Shown here: positions 16,499 through 25,374 of the stretch, piece by piece
Position numbering within the stretch: the stretch's first letter is position 1
Layout of the letters: each line of letters opens with the position of its first letter
Source: Pyrolobus sp964613695
GTDB taxonomy: Archaea; Thermoproteota; Thermoprotei_A; Sulfolobales; Pyrodictiaceae
Assembly: GCA_964613695.1 (NCBI GenBank)
Contig: CAZTIR010000001.1
Location: 1 to 64,000, forward strand
Length of the DNA stretch: 64,000 nt
Direction of reading: 5' to 3'
Translations under genes and position numbers: made by a program
The notes under the pieces: model-generated
What the model was told of the DNA's origin: nothing
What the model saw: only the letters and a program-made list of their open reading frames with translations
Databases searched by the model: none

Positions 16499-18096
16499 GT
16501 GTGGGGCTGCGTGTACGCTTCCCGCGGCGCCTCACCGACGACGAGTTCCAGGAGATGCTGGAGATAGCGGATTATAGAGGCTTTGAGAACGGGTACCGCG
16601 TCTTCGAGATAAACCCGGTTAAGTTGAAGAAGGCTGGCCTGACGCTACGCGAGGCTCTAGCGCTGGTGGATAGCCTGGGTGGCGAGGTTGAGGAGGGTCT
16701 GGCTCTGGACGCGTTGGAGAGGGTTGCTAGGCTAACGGTTGAGGATGGCGAGTATGTGCTACGCTCTAGGGAGAGGCTTCTCGAGTATCTCGCAGAGTTC
16801 AGCCCGGATGTGAGATACTCTAGGGCGCGCAGGGGCTTTGTTATCAAGCCCTACGTGCTCCTAGACGTCGTCGAGAAGCTTGAGAAGAGCGGGTTCCGTG
16901 TGGAGGATGAGACTGGTCTACTCAAACCCAAGCCCATAGGCGATGATGTCAGGCTGCTTGTGGAGCTTAGGCCCTATCAGGTTGAGGCTCTCGAGGCGTG
17001 GAGGAGGAACAAGTATAGGGGTGTTATAGCGCTGCCCACGGGCGCCGGTAAGACGATTGTAGCGTTGGCGGCTATCGCCGAGCTGAAGGCCCCGACGCTG
17101 ATAGTCGTGTATACCCGGGAGCAGCTCAAACAGTGGATTGAGAAGATTAAGAGCGTGTTAAGCATACCGGCTTGGGATGTTGGAGCCTACTACGGCGAGG
17201 AGAAGAGGCTCGCACCGGTGACTGTCACGACCTACCAGACGGCCTGGAGGAGGGTGGAGGAGCTTAGGGATAGGTTCTCGCTCCTCATAGTGGATGAGGC
17301 TCACCACCTGCCCGCCGAGAAGTTTAGGCTGATAGCCGAGAATATTCTCGCACCCTACCGCATGGGTTTATCAGCTACACCGGAGAGGGAGGATGGGCTC
17401 CACACCGAACTGTTTAGGTTGATGGGGGGCCTCGTCTACAGGAAGAGTGCCTCCGAGCTCGCGGAGCAGGGGTTCCTAGCGAGCTACAGGATTGTTGTGA
17501 AGTATGTCACGCTCACACCGAAAGAGGCTCAGAGGTATCGCGAGCTGCGCAAGCTATACTCTGAGCTCGCGGGGGGCAGGGATGTGAACGAGTTGATCAA
17601 GCTAGCCGCGGCTGGGGATGAGAGGGCATCAAAGGCGCTGAAGGTCCTCAACGAGATGAGGAAGATTGTGGCTAATGCAGAGAATAAGCTGAAGCTCGCG
17701 AAGAAGATAGCGGAGGAGGAGGTTGCTAAAGGCTCCAAGGTCATAATTTTCACGCAGTACGTGGAGCAGGCTAAGAAGCTTGGGGTGATGCTGGGGGCCC
17801 CGGTGATTACAGGGAAGACTGAGAAGTTTAAACGCGATCTAGCACTCCAGTTGTTCAAGACCGGGCGTGCCAAGATACTGGTAGTCACTACTGTCGGCGA
17901 CGAGGGCCTAGACATCCCGGATGCTAACGTGGGTATTATGTTATCGAGCCCCGCGTCTAGACGCCAGTTTATACAGAGGCTGGGACGCCTCCTCAGACCC
18001 GCCCCCGGCAAGAAGGAGGCGATCCTCTACGAGATTGTTGTGAAGGGCACCCTCGAGGAGGCTAAGGCGAGAAAGCACTTCTTCACCGTTATGTGA
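16495..18096 (+). CDS. XPB/Rad25-type superfamily 2 helicase
   Basis: 533-residue DNA helicase/translocase homologous to XPB. Damage-recognition-like N-terminal region, Walker A LPTGAGKT (about 181-188), DEAH box (about 268-271), SATPERED with the XPB-specific RED motif (about 298-301), thumb-like insertion, then motif V/VI TTVGDEGLDIP and QFIQRLGRLLRP. TTG at 16495 is chosen because it overlaps the upstream stop. In many crenarchaea XPB is paired with the nuclease Bax1; no Bax1 is encoded beside this copy, only unknown proteins. Confidence 0.92.
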   Translation: MSVGLRVRFPRRLTDDEFQEMLEIADYRGFENGYRVFEINPVKLKKAGLTLREALALVDSLGGEVEEGLALDALERVARLTVEDGEYVLRSRERLLEYLAEFSPDVRYSRARRGFVIKPYVLLDVVEKLEKSGFRVEDETGLLKPKPIGDDVRLLVELRPYQVEALEAWRRNKYRGVIALPTGAGKTIVALAAIAELKAPTLIVVYTREQLKQWIEKIKSVLSIPAWDVGAYYGEEKRLAPVTVTTYQTAWRRVEELRDRFSLLIVDEAHHLPAEKFRLIAENILAPYRMGLSATPEREDGLHTELFRLMGGLVYRKSASELAEQGFLASYRIVVKYVTLTPKEAQRYRELRKLYSELAGGRDVNELIKLAAAGDERASKALKVLNEMRKIVANAENKLKLAKKIAEEEVAKGSKVIIFTQYVEQAKKLGVMLGAPVITGKTEKFKRDLALQLFKTGRAKILVVTTVGDEGLDIPDANVGIMLSSPASRRQFIQRLGRLLRPAPGKKEAILYEIVVKGTLEEAKARKHFFTVM

Positions 18097-18120
18097 TGTT
18101 CTCGAACCCGACGAGTATTG

Positions 18121-18127
18121 TTATAAG
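18121..18127 (+). promoter_or_regulatory. TATA box upstream of the beta-rich unknown gene
   Basis: TTATAAG lies about 26 nt before 18148-18150, so transcription would start at or next to the TTG at 18148. It indicates an independent promoter for the gene after XPB. Confidence 0.5.
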
Positions 18128-18147
18128 CTCGTGTTTTCGCGCTACAC

Positions 18148-19191
18148 TTGTGCGGAGCGGTGGACCGGATGGCTACTGGCGACCTGAAGCTGTACCTGCT
18201 CGAGAATGTTGAAGGGGATATAGTGTACGCGACTACGCTAGCCCCTCTACGCCTAGGCGGGCTGTCCAACCCCAATATGGGCTCTATTTCGCTCACGCTG
18301 CCGGCCCCGAGAGAGGCCGTCATTAACCGGGTGCTGCTCGAGATGGGTATTGTGAGTAGGGAGTATCCGGAGAGGATGAGGTGGAGGCTCTGGTTTGACG
18401 GTATAGCCGTGTCGCGCGAGTATAGGCCCAAGAGTATAGCAGAGTTGGGTCACGATGAGGGCTACTACTCCAAAGCAGTGTTCGACATAACGCCGATATT
18501 CGACAAGAGTAGGGATGTGCACGAGATCACCGTGGCCTATGAGGGAAGCAACCCCATCACAGTAGAGCATGTTGGCATGCTCTCGGTGTACAGGGTGCCG
18601 GATAGCCGGATTAGCTACGCTTTCCTCAGCGGAGCCCTCGCGCTGAGACCCGGCGAGACTTACAGGATTGGCGTGCGTGTCTCGAAGCTGGAGGAGGCTA
18701 CGCAAGCCACCTTTAGGACTATCATCTCGCTACCGGGTAAAGACTCGAGCGTCGAGATACAGGTGAACTCGGTATCCAAGAGGGTTATCGAGGGTAGGAT
18801 GGGGGTTGAGGAGGTGCTTATGGACGATATACCGGTGGCTGATGCTTACACGATACAAGTGGCCCACACTCACGGCTCTAAACCCCTCAAGATATCCACG
18901 ATGATTGTGGCCGTCGCCCAGAGGATACTCCCGGATATCGTGTTCCGGAGTGTAGAGAGGCTCGAGGATAGGGTGAGGGTTAGGCTCGCGAACAGCGGGG
19001 CCAGTAAGCCCGAGCGTGTAATGCTGCTCGTCATAGTGCCCGGCGAGCATATCGAGAGGGTTGAGGTGGAGCCGCTGGAGCCTGGAGAGGAGCGAGAGGT
19101 TGAGGTCAAGGCGCCTAAGGGTAAGAGGGTGACGCTGAGAGTAGTCTGGGTGAAGCATGGTAAGCCTTATCAGCGTGAGGTTAGGGCCTAG
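18148..19191 (+). CDS. Hypothetical beta-sandwich protein
   Basis: 347-residue protein without signal peptide or membrane segment. Its sequence is almost all beta strand; the last about 95 residues (PDIVFRSVERLEDRVRVRLA ... ERVEVEPLEPGEEREVEV) look like a CARDB/Ig-like domain, and the first part may contain two more beta domains. No catalytic motif and no recognised family. Possible starts: TTG 18148 (consistent with the TATA box), GTG 18160 or ATG 18169. It follows XPB on the same strand. Confidence 0.65.
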   Translation: MCGAVDRMATGDLKLYLLENVEGDIVYATTLAPLRLGGLSNPNMGSISLTLPAPREAVINRVLLEMGIVSREYPERMRWRLWFDGIAVSREYRPKSIAELGHDEGYYSKAVFDITPIFDKSRDVHEITVAYEGSNPITVEHVGMLSVYRVPDSRISYAFLSGALALRPGETYRIGVRVSKLEEATQATFRTIISLPGKDSSVEIQVNSVSKRVIEGRMGVEEVLMDDIPVADAYTIQVAHTHGSKPLKISTMIVAVAQRILPDIVFRSVERLEDRVRVRLANSGASKPERVMLLVIVPGEHIERVEVEPLEPGEEREVEVKAPKGKRVTLRVVWVKHGKPYQREVRA

Positions 19192-19241
19192 CCTGTTAGC
19201 AGGGGTGACGATTTACTCCCGGACCGATGGGTGAGGACAAC

Positions 19242-20558
19242 TTACCCGCCTGACCCCTCCTCGACGGGCTCCACTACCAGCACGGGTCCTTCTTTGCCCA
19301 CAACTCTCACCCTCTGACCCGGTTTTATCACACCCCTGGCGCTGCGAGCCTCCCAGTACTCGCCCTCGATCTTAACGAAGCCCGTCTTATCCGGCGTTAT
19401 CTCGTCTATAGCATAGCCCGTCTTGCCTATGGGTGTGGGTGTGGTGGCGACAGGCTTGCGTATGGTCTTAACCACCTTGTAGGCTATCACGACGGTTAGC
19501 ATCGCGAAGAACGCGCCTATGCCGCCCAGCGTATAGGCCAGTGTCTTCACATACTCGCGGGCCACTAGTAGGTTCGGCGAGAGTGGTAGGAGGGCTGCGC
19601 CGAGAACCAGCATCACTATGCCGGTCACCCCTACGATGCCGAAGCCCGGTATTACTGTGAGCTCGAGCGCGAGTAGTATAGCCCCCAGTATCACCAGGAG
19701 TGCCGCCAACGCGTTGATGTTGTAGCCTAGGCCTAGTAGTGCTAGCAGGAGGAGTAGGAGGCCCAGGGGTAGGCTATGCCAGTGCCCTAAGAGCACGGAG
19801 AATATGACTATGAGCGAGCCTATCGAGAAGAGGAGGCTTGCTATCGTAGGGTCTGAGAGCACACGCACAATCCTATACCGGAGGGGCATCCTATACTCCA
19901 CTACGCGGCCGTCGACACGTATCACCACCTCCTCGCCGTTTAGGAGGCGTGCGCGAGACCCGTTAACCTCTGCTAGGAGCTCGGAGAGACTCCTAGCAAC
20001 CCCGTTTATAACGTGGTATCTGGCGGCCTCCTCTCCATCAAGGTTCAGGTTCTTTAGGATGAAGAGCCTTGCAGCCGTATAGTTGCGGTTGAAGGCCTTG
20101 CAGTGAACCTCCACTATCTTGAGCAACGTGTTCACAATCTTACTATAGTTGACCGGGCGGATTCCCTCCGGCGTCACTATAACCGGTTGCATCGACCCTA
20201 TTACCGTATAGGGCGCTGCATAGGCGAGGGGGCTCGAGAGCAGTATAAGAGTGCCAGCGGAGACGGCCCACTGGCCCCCCGCATACGCTATCACCGGCAC
20301 CCCGCTCTCATCGATATAGCGTACTATCCGGAGGCTCGCATCCAGGTAGCCGCCGGGCGTGTCGAGGTAGATTACTAGCGGGTAGTGGAGCGCTCTAGCA
20401 TAGTCCAGCGCCTCTCTAACATAGCCCGCGACGCTGTTATCGATAGCACCCTCCACTCTTACGAGCACAACACCAGGCCCCCACACGCTAGCAGCGTGGG
20501 CGGCGCGCAAGATACACAGCAGCGTGACGAGCAGTACGAGCGCCGCGGCTCTCCTCAG
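19242..20558 (-). CDS. Membrane-bound ClpP-class serine protease (NfeD/STOPP type), CTG start
   Basis: Stomatin-operon-partner protease (438 aa from CTG). N-terminal ClpP-like domain with YLDTPGGYLDASLRIV and the nucleophile region GGQWAVSAGTLILLSS (Ser in SAG), then about five membrane segments (roughly 225-360) and a C-terminal OB-like NfeD domain. The family cleaves stomatin C-termini. The first ATG/GTG/TTG-type codon is a TTG at 20510, which removes the signal peptide. A CTG at 20558 overlapping the upstream TGA (CTGA) restores MRRAAALVLLVTLLCIL followed by AAHA, a clean signal sequence. It is partnered with the upstream stomatin gene. Confidence 0.92.
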   Translation of the reverse strand: MRRAAALVLLVTLLCILRAAHAASVWGPGVVLVRVEGAIDNSVAGYVREALDYARALHYPLVIYLDTPGGYLDASLRIVRYIDESGVPVIAYAGGQWAVSAGTLILLSSPLAYAAPYTVIGSMQPVIVTPEGIRPVNYSKIVNTLLKIVEVHCKAFNRNYTAARLFILKNLNLDGEEAARYHVINGVARSLSELLAEVNGSRARLLNGEEVVIRVDGRVVEYRMPLRYRIVRVLSDPTIASLLFSIGSLIVIFSVLLGHWHSLPLGLLLLLLALLGLGYNINALAALLVILGAILLALELTVIPGFGIVGVTGIVMLVLGAALLPLSPNLLVAREYVKTLAYTLGGIGAFFAMLTVVIAYKVVKTIRKPVATTPTPIGKTGYAIDEITPDKTGFVKIEGEYWEARSARGVIKPGQRVRVVGKEGPVLVVEPVEEGSGG

Positions 20559-21361
20559 CGTTGCTCTCCACCCTCCACCCTCCTAGCCCCAGCAACGCCC
20601 ATCGCCGCGGCTATACTTGGTGCTATACCCAGAGCCTCCAAGGGCATTATGAGAACCATGTTCCTCTCCCTAGCCACCTGTATCACCGTCTGCAGCTCCC
20701 TAAGCCTAAGGGCTATGGGGTGCTCCTCATAGACCCGCGCCGCCTCGGCCATTATCTTCGCTGCTTGCCTCTCACCCTCAGCCTCTATAACTCGAGCCCG
20801 CCTAAGCCTCTCAGCCTCAGCTTGTAGAGCCATAGCCCGTAGGAGTGACTCGGGGAGCTTAACCTGCTTGAGGGTGACTGCTGTAACCTTAATGCCCCAA
20901 GGATCTGTAACCTCGTCGAGTATCTTCTGGAGCCTCTTGTTTATCTCCTCTCGCTTCGTTAGAAGATCGTCCAGCTCAACCTGCCCTATTATATCGCGTA
21001 GCGTGGTCTGAGCATACAACATAACCGCGTAGTGATAGTTAGCTACGTTCAGGACGGCCTTCACGGGGTCGAAGACGCGGTAATACACCACGGCGTCCAC
21101 CTCAACGGTCACGTTATCCTTTGTTATAATTTCCTGCGCGGGAACATCGACCGTGCGGACACGAAGATCTACAATCCTCACACTATCCACGAATGGTATC
21201 ACGAAGATGATGCCAGGGCCCTTGACGCCGACAAGCCTACCAAGCCTAAACACGACGGCGCGCTCATACTCGGGTATGACTCGTATACTCGCGGCTAGGA
21301 GCGCCAACCCCACGAGGACGAGTAGTAGCAAGAGTATTATCTCGAGCAAATAGCTACACAC
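20555..21361 (-). CDS. SPFH/stomatin-like protein
   Basis: 268-residue prohibitin/stomatin homologue (GTG start). One N-terminal membrane anchor (about 6-25), then the SPFH domain beginning RVIPEYERAVVFRLGRLVG, with KGPGIIFVIPFVD, and a coiled-coil with ALQAEAERLRRARVIEAEGERQAA. It forms membrane-bound oligomers and is the usual substrate of the NfeD-type protease encoded immediately downstream. The stop TGA overlaps the probable CTG start of that protease. Confidence 0.93.
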   Translation of the reverse strand: MCSYLLEIILLLLLVLVGLALLAASIRVIPEYERAVVFRLGRLVGVKGPGIIFVIPFVDSVRIVDLRVRTVDVPAQEIITKDNVTVEVDAVVYYRVFDPVKAVLNVANYHYAVMLYAQTTLRDIIGQVELDDLLTKREEINKRLQKILDEVTDPWGIKVTAVTLKQVKLPESLLRAMALQAEAERLRRARVIEAEGERQAAKIMAEAARVYEEHPIALRLRELQTVIQVARERNMVLIMPLEALGIAPSIAAAMGVAGARRVEGGEQR

Positions 21362-21381
21362 CCTCCACGATGATAACCCAC

Positions 21382-21825
21382 TCAGCTGCCTAGATATTCC
21401 GTTATGCTCTTCTGACCCTTCATCAAGCCTATAACCTCGCGTAGCGTTAGACCCTTATCCACGAGCTCAGGGTCTATGCGTAGACGCCCCCCATCAGTCA
21501 CGGGGCAGGAGCTGGGGTCTATGAAGCGCCACTCCTCCCCCGCATACTTAACCGCTATCATCACCCGGCCTCCGGCACGCCTGGCAAACTCTCTAAGCCT
21601 CTCAATCTTCTCACCCTCAACGTAGATAGTCTCGCGCTTGGCCCGGTACTTGACCTCTAGGACTAGGATAGAGCCCCTATACATGGCAACTACATCGGGG
21701 TAGACTATCCTCTTTGCCCGGGCGCCGCTAGCAGGGCCTCTTATAGCGGCTAGCCCGGCCTCCCAGAACTTGAGCACAAGGTCACGTTCCTTGTCAAAAC
21801 CCTTCCTCTGCACTCTCGTCGGCAA
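21382..21825 (-). CDS. hjc: Holliday junction resolvase Hjc with C-terminal PIP box
   Basis: Archaeal four-way-junction endonuclease (147 aa, TTG start). Restriction-endonuclease-like catalytic residues: Glu13 in KERDLV, Asp44 in YPDVV, Glu57 and Lys59 in LEVK. After the nuclease core there is a C-terminal extension ending in QKSITEYL (138-145), which fits the PCNA-interacting consensus Qxx[ILM]xx[FY][FYL]. It begins 3 nt after the PIN-ATPase gene; their products are known partners in Sulfolobus (PINA-Hjc), suggesting a branch-migration/cleavage unit. Confidence 0.95.
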   Translation of the reverse strand: MPTRVQRKGFDKERDLVLKFWEAGLAAIRGPASGARAKRIVYPDVVAMYRGSILVLEVKYRAKRETIYVEGEKIERLREFARRAGGRVMIAVKYAGEEWRFIDPSSCPVTDGGRLRIDPELVDKGLTLREVIGLMKGQKSITEYLGS

Positions 21826-21828
21826 AAC

Positions 21829-23394
21829 TCAGCCCATTATATTCACGCGGATGGCAATACCATATTTCTCCTCGAGCTTGCGCAGCTTCCTAATCTTCTT
21901 CATCATGGTCTTCGCTGCCATGCGCGGCACGTTGACTACTACAACACCCTCCTCGTTAACCTCTACCTCGGCACCCGGTATTAGTCTCTCGATAAGCCTC
22001 TTCACACGATCCTCAAGGGTGTCCATCTTCACCCTCTTGACGGGCACGACCACCCTCTGCTCGCCGAACGTGTATATCTCGTAGACGAGCTCGCCAGTCA
22101 TGAAGTCTATGACCTCTACGACCGGCCGCGCTAGCTCGGCTTCACGCAACCCCGTTGGCAGCTTAACCGTCATCCTGAGCGTGTAGACTGTCTCCACCTG
22201 ACCCTTGTTTATGAATATCACGGTGTCGATTATGCTTGGGAGGAGGCCAATGTCCACTCTATGCAGGAACCTTTGTATAGCATCGATAGGCGTTGTCGCG
22301 TGCACGACACCGATCATGCCTATGCCTGCCAGCCTAAGGTCGATGTATAGCTTGAAGTCCTCATCTGTCCTCAGCTCGTCGAAGACCGTGTAGTCGGGGC
22401 GGCTTAGCAGGAGTATATCGTGCAGCTCCCCGAGGGACGCATAGTGTTTAGAGTATTGGGTTACCTCGGGGGGTAGCCTCATATCCCTAGGCGACTCTAT
22501 CGTCTTCACTATCTTGCCCCTCCTCGCATAGTACTCGGCGAGGGCTTGAGCGAAGGTGGTCTTGCCGGCGCCGGGCGCACCCGCTATCAGTATACCCTCG
22601 GCGCGCTCCTCAAGCCTCTTGAGGAGCTTGGGAGGCAGGTTGTAGTCCTCGAGGGATAGCCTCGCCACCGGCCTGACTATCGTTATCTCCCACGCCTCGC
22701 TGAGCGGGGGCCTCGTTATCACAACGCGATAGTCTCCAAGCTGTACTATGGTTGAGCCAGCCCTATCAATCTCTATGAAGCCGTCCTCCCTCCTCTTAGC
22801 CGCCTCTACAATCTCGCGTGCAATCTCCTCAAGCTCCTCTCTCGTCAGAGGCTTCTCGTCCAGGTCGACTAGCTTCCAGTCGCCTGGCCTACCCCGCTTA
22901 GCCCTGGGCACCACCCCCTCCTTGAGATGGACGCTCATCGTGTTCTTGTCGAAGAACTTCTCTATGCTAACCTCCTCCTTCTCCCTGGGCGGTATGTAGA
23001 TGACCGGCACGCCTATGGCCTCGGCTACGAGAGCCTGAATCCTATCAGATGTTATGAGGGTAGCTCCTATCTCTGCAGCGTACTCGCGGATAAGAGCGTC
23101 TATAGCCCCCTTCTTCGCGGCCTCTATCTCGTTGGGCGTGGGCCTCCTGCCGCCAACCTCGAACTCTATCAGCCCCTGCTCCGCGAGACGACGCAGCTCG
23201 GAGACCTCGCGTAAGCCCGCGAAGCCTATCGCCTTACCGGAGTTAGCCTGGTGCTCCAGCTCGGCTATGACCGCGCGGTGTATCACTATCTTGCCCCTTA
23301 TCTTCCCCTGCCTTACAAGCTGCGATACGAGGCCTTCTATCAGCACGCTAGTGTCGGGCACATACACCTCCTGCGCCGGTGTGTAGTAGTACAC
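21829..23394 (-). CDS. PIN-domain ATPase (PINA) with KH domain
   Basis: 521-residue protein (GTG start). N-terminal PIN nuclease fold with acidic residues Asp14 (PDTS), Glu45, Asp99 and Asp117; a central PilT/VirB11-type ATPase with Walker A GAPGAGKTT (272-280) and FDELRTDEDFK; and a C-terminal KH-like region (about 460-521, GVVVVNVPRMAAKTMMKK). Orthologues in Sulfolobus form hexamers, unwind or branch-migrate DNA and bind Hjc. The hjc gene follows after 3 nt. A promoter may lie in the 62-nt gap after the preceding unknown gene. Confidence 0.93.
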   Translation of the reverse strand: MYYYTPAQEVYVPDTSVLIEGLVSQLVRQGKIRGKIVIHRAVIAELEHQANSGKAIGFAGLREVSELRRLAEQGLIEFEVGGRRPTPNEIEAAKKGAIDALIREYAAEIGATLITSDRIQALVAEAIGVPVIYIPPREKEEVSIEKFFDKNTMSVHLKEGVVPRAKRGRPGDWKLVDLDEKPLTREELEEIAREIVEAAKRREDGFIEIDRAGSTIVQLGDYRVVITRPPLSEAWEITIVRPVARLSLEDYNLPPKLLKRLEERAEGILIAGAPGAGKTTFAQALAEYYARRGKIVKTIESPRDMRLPPEVTQYSKHYASLGELHDILLLSRPDYTVFDELRTDEDFKLYIDLRLAGIGMIGVVHATTPIDAIQRFLHRVDIGLLPSIIDTVIFINKGQVETVYTLRMTVKLPTGLREAELARPVVEVIDFMTGELVYEIYTFGEQRVVVPVKRVKMDTLEDRVKRLIERLIPGAEVEVNEEGVVVVNVPRMAAKTMMKKIRKLRKLEEKYGIAIRVNIMG

Positions 23395-23456
23395 GGTCTG
23401 CTACCCTCTCCCCCACCGTACTACATTATGCACGCGCCACCCCTATTATCGAAACT

Positions 23457-24587
23457 CTATCTCCGTCTAAGGAAGAATAGGAATCTGTGTCTCCTCCTAC
23501 CCTCTTCACGCTCCCGCGCCTCCCCGGTCTCCCGGTGAGCCTCTGCACCCGTTTCCGCTGGCTGCTCGGCACGCTGCTCCTCGGCGCGTTCTTCTCTAGC
23601 AGCCTCCTCTCTAGCCTTCCTAACAGCCTCCTGAGCCAGCCTATGCAGCGTCTCGTCTACAGAGGGGTCTACGAGGTATATGCTGTAGAGGAGCCCCCTC
23701 TCGAAAGAGGCTAGTGCCTTCAATCCCTCCTCGTCGACCATCCTCTCTGAGTCCTTCTTTACGAGGACGGCTACGAGCATACCATCGTGGGCGACGAGCT
23801 TTCCCCTAATCTCGTTGAGCCTGTCATTGACGAACGCTACGATAGTCTTATCGCTATGCTCCTTGCTGATCTCTACGAGCTTCTCGATAAGCTTCGGCAC
23901 CTCACGAGGCTCTATAGCACCGCTCTCGGCCAGAGTCCCTTTAAGCACTATAACAGCGTCGAAAACCGCGCTATCCAGCCTCTCTAGTATATTCTCGCTC
24001 GAAGCCACCATCTCGACTCCAGCGACCACACCCGCTGCTGGCGCAGCACGCTCTGTTGCAACTACTTCGACCTCCTCGCTAGGCTTGGCCCCGGCTGTCT
24101 CCTCCCTAGAGGGTAGGGGTACTGTCGGTAGTGGAGCTGTAGGCGCCTCCTCAGCCCTCTCTGGCGCCCTCTCCGCTGCCACCTTAGGGGCTGTTATCTC
24201 GCGGTATAGGCTCTCTGCAGACTCTACGATTTTCCTAGCCTCTCCAGCCTCTATCCGGGCTCGCGAATTATACTCGAGGTCTATCTTGACCTTCTCCTCG
24301 TCGAGTTGTATGATCTCGGCGAACCCCCTACAATTCTTAAGCCACTTGCTCGTAACCAGGATGAGGGCGTCAGAGGAGTATAGTCTGCGCGGGACCTCAA
24401 CCTCCACCCCGACTATGTCGCCGTTCAGCATCTCGATCGAGCCCGAGAGCCTCTCATCACCACATACAATGTCGAACTCGACTCTGCCAGTGAAACGCTT
24501 CTCCATAAGCTCTTTCAACAGCTCCACACTACTCTTCTCATCGGCGCGTACGAAGCCCACCGTTACGCCTCGGGAGATAAATGGCAT
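23457..24587 (-). CDS. Hypothetical multidomain protein upstream of PINA-hjc
   Basis: About 376 aa from the ATG giving MPFISRGVTVGFVRAD. The N-terminal about 110 residues (FTGRVEFDIVCGDERLSGSIEMLNGD) resemble DUF2226-type archaeal domains; a Pro/Ala/Glu linker (about 130-195) leads to a second alpha/beta domain (DAVIVLKGTLAESG ... YSIYLVDPSVDETLH) and an Arg/Glu-rich charged tail ending in RRHRFLFFLRRR. Family identity is uncertain. It is 62 nt upstream of the PINA-hjc pair on the same strand and may belong to that repair unit. Confidence 0.65.
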   Translation of the reverse strand: MPFISRGVTVGFVRADEKSSVELLKELMEKRFTGRVEFDIVCGDERLSGSIEMLNGDIVGVEVEVPRRLYSSDALILVTSKWLKNCRGFAEIIQLDEEKVKIDLEYNSRARIEAGEARKIVESAESLYREITAPKVAAERAPERAEEAPTAPLPTVPLPSREETAGAKPSEEVEVVATERAAPAAGVVAGVEMVASSENILERLDSAVFDAVIVLKGTLAESGAIEPREVPKLIEKLVEISKEHSDKTIVAFVNDRLNEIRGKLVAHDGMLVAVLVKKDSERMVDEEGLKALASFERGLLYSIYLVDPSVDETLHRLAQEAVRKAREEAAREERAEEQRAEQPAETGAEAHRETGEAREREEGRRRHRFLFFLRRR

Positions 24588-24623
24588 CCCCACTTCTCCG
24601 TAAAGACACACGCATAGCGAGGA

Positions 24624-24632
24624 GTATAATAG
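24624..24632 (-). promoter_or_regulatory. TATA box of the unknown gene upstream of PINA-hjc
   Basis: CTATTATAC on the minus strand, centred near 24628, predicts a start site around 24602, 15 nt before the ATG at 24587, with GGAGAAGTGGG in the leader as a possible ribosome site. Confidence 0.5.
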
Positions 24633-24733
24633 TTAGTGAGTAGGCCGGAGTCTAGAATATGCGACGGGGTGATGAGCAGGCTAGAAGCTTAGCACCAGCG
24701 GTGCTGAGGCAGGCTACACTGACCAGGCGCGCG

Positions 24734-25303
24734 CTAGAGGAGCGTACCCTTGGTCGATGGGCTCTCGCCGCTCGACATGGCCTCTCTGAGCGCGAAACCG
24801 ACTGCCTTGAACACCGCCTCCGCCTTGTGGTGGTCGTTGCTACCGTACAATATGCCCGCGTGTAGCGTGAACCTTGCCTCGAGAGCGAGCGTGCGGAGGA
24901 AATGCTCTATATTCTCGAGCGCGAGGCCCCCTATCTCGCTCCTCGACCACCGGAACCCCCTCGCTACGAAATACGGGCGCCGAGCCAGGTCTACAACCGC
25001 ATACGCCAACGCCTCGTCCATGGGTATGAGAGCGTACCCGAACCTCTTCAACCCCTCCCTAGAGCCCAGCATCTCGTCCATCGCGCGCCCCAACGCTATA
25101 CCGACATCCTCTACTACGTGGTGGTCGTCCACGTGCTTCACCTCCTCAACCTCCAGCTCGACGTCGAGCTTCGCGTAGCGCACTAGAGTCTCGAGCATGT
25201 GGTTGAAGAAGGGTATACCCGTGTCGCCTCTCAGGCTACCGCCGCCCCTCTCGACGCACACTCTCACCCTAGTCTCTCTCGTAGCCCTCTCGAAGCATGC
25301 CAA
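24734..25303 (-). CDS. hisB: Imidazoleglycerol-phosphate dehydratase
   Basis: Histidine pathway enzyme converting imidazole glycerol phosphate to imidazole acetol phosphate (189 aa, TTG start). Mn-binding motifs are complete: FFNHML (32-37), DDHHVVEDVG (59-68), MDEALAY, LENIEHFLRTLA, NDHHKAEAVFKA and the C-terminal STKG. No other his gene lies in the window, so hisB stands alone here, as is common in archaea. It is divergent from the small HTH gene. Confidence 0.96.
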   Translation of the reverse strand: MACFERATRETRVRVCVERGGGSLRGDTGIPFFNHMLETLVRYAKLDVELEVEEVKHVDDHHVVEDVGIALGRAMDEMLGSREGLKRFGYALIPMDEALAYAVVDLARRPYFVARGFRWSRSEIGGLALENIEHFLRTLALEARFTLHAGILYGSNDHHKAEAVFKAVGFALREAMSSGESPSTKGTLL

Positions 25304-25374
25304 TCAGTTTCACCAGAGTGTCACCCTACGACACAATGCTATACGACGGTTACCACGGGTGCTACGAGTTGAAG

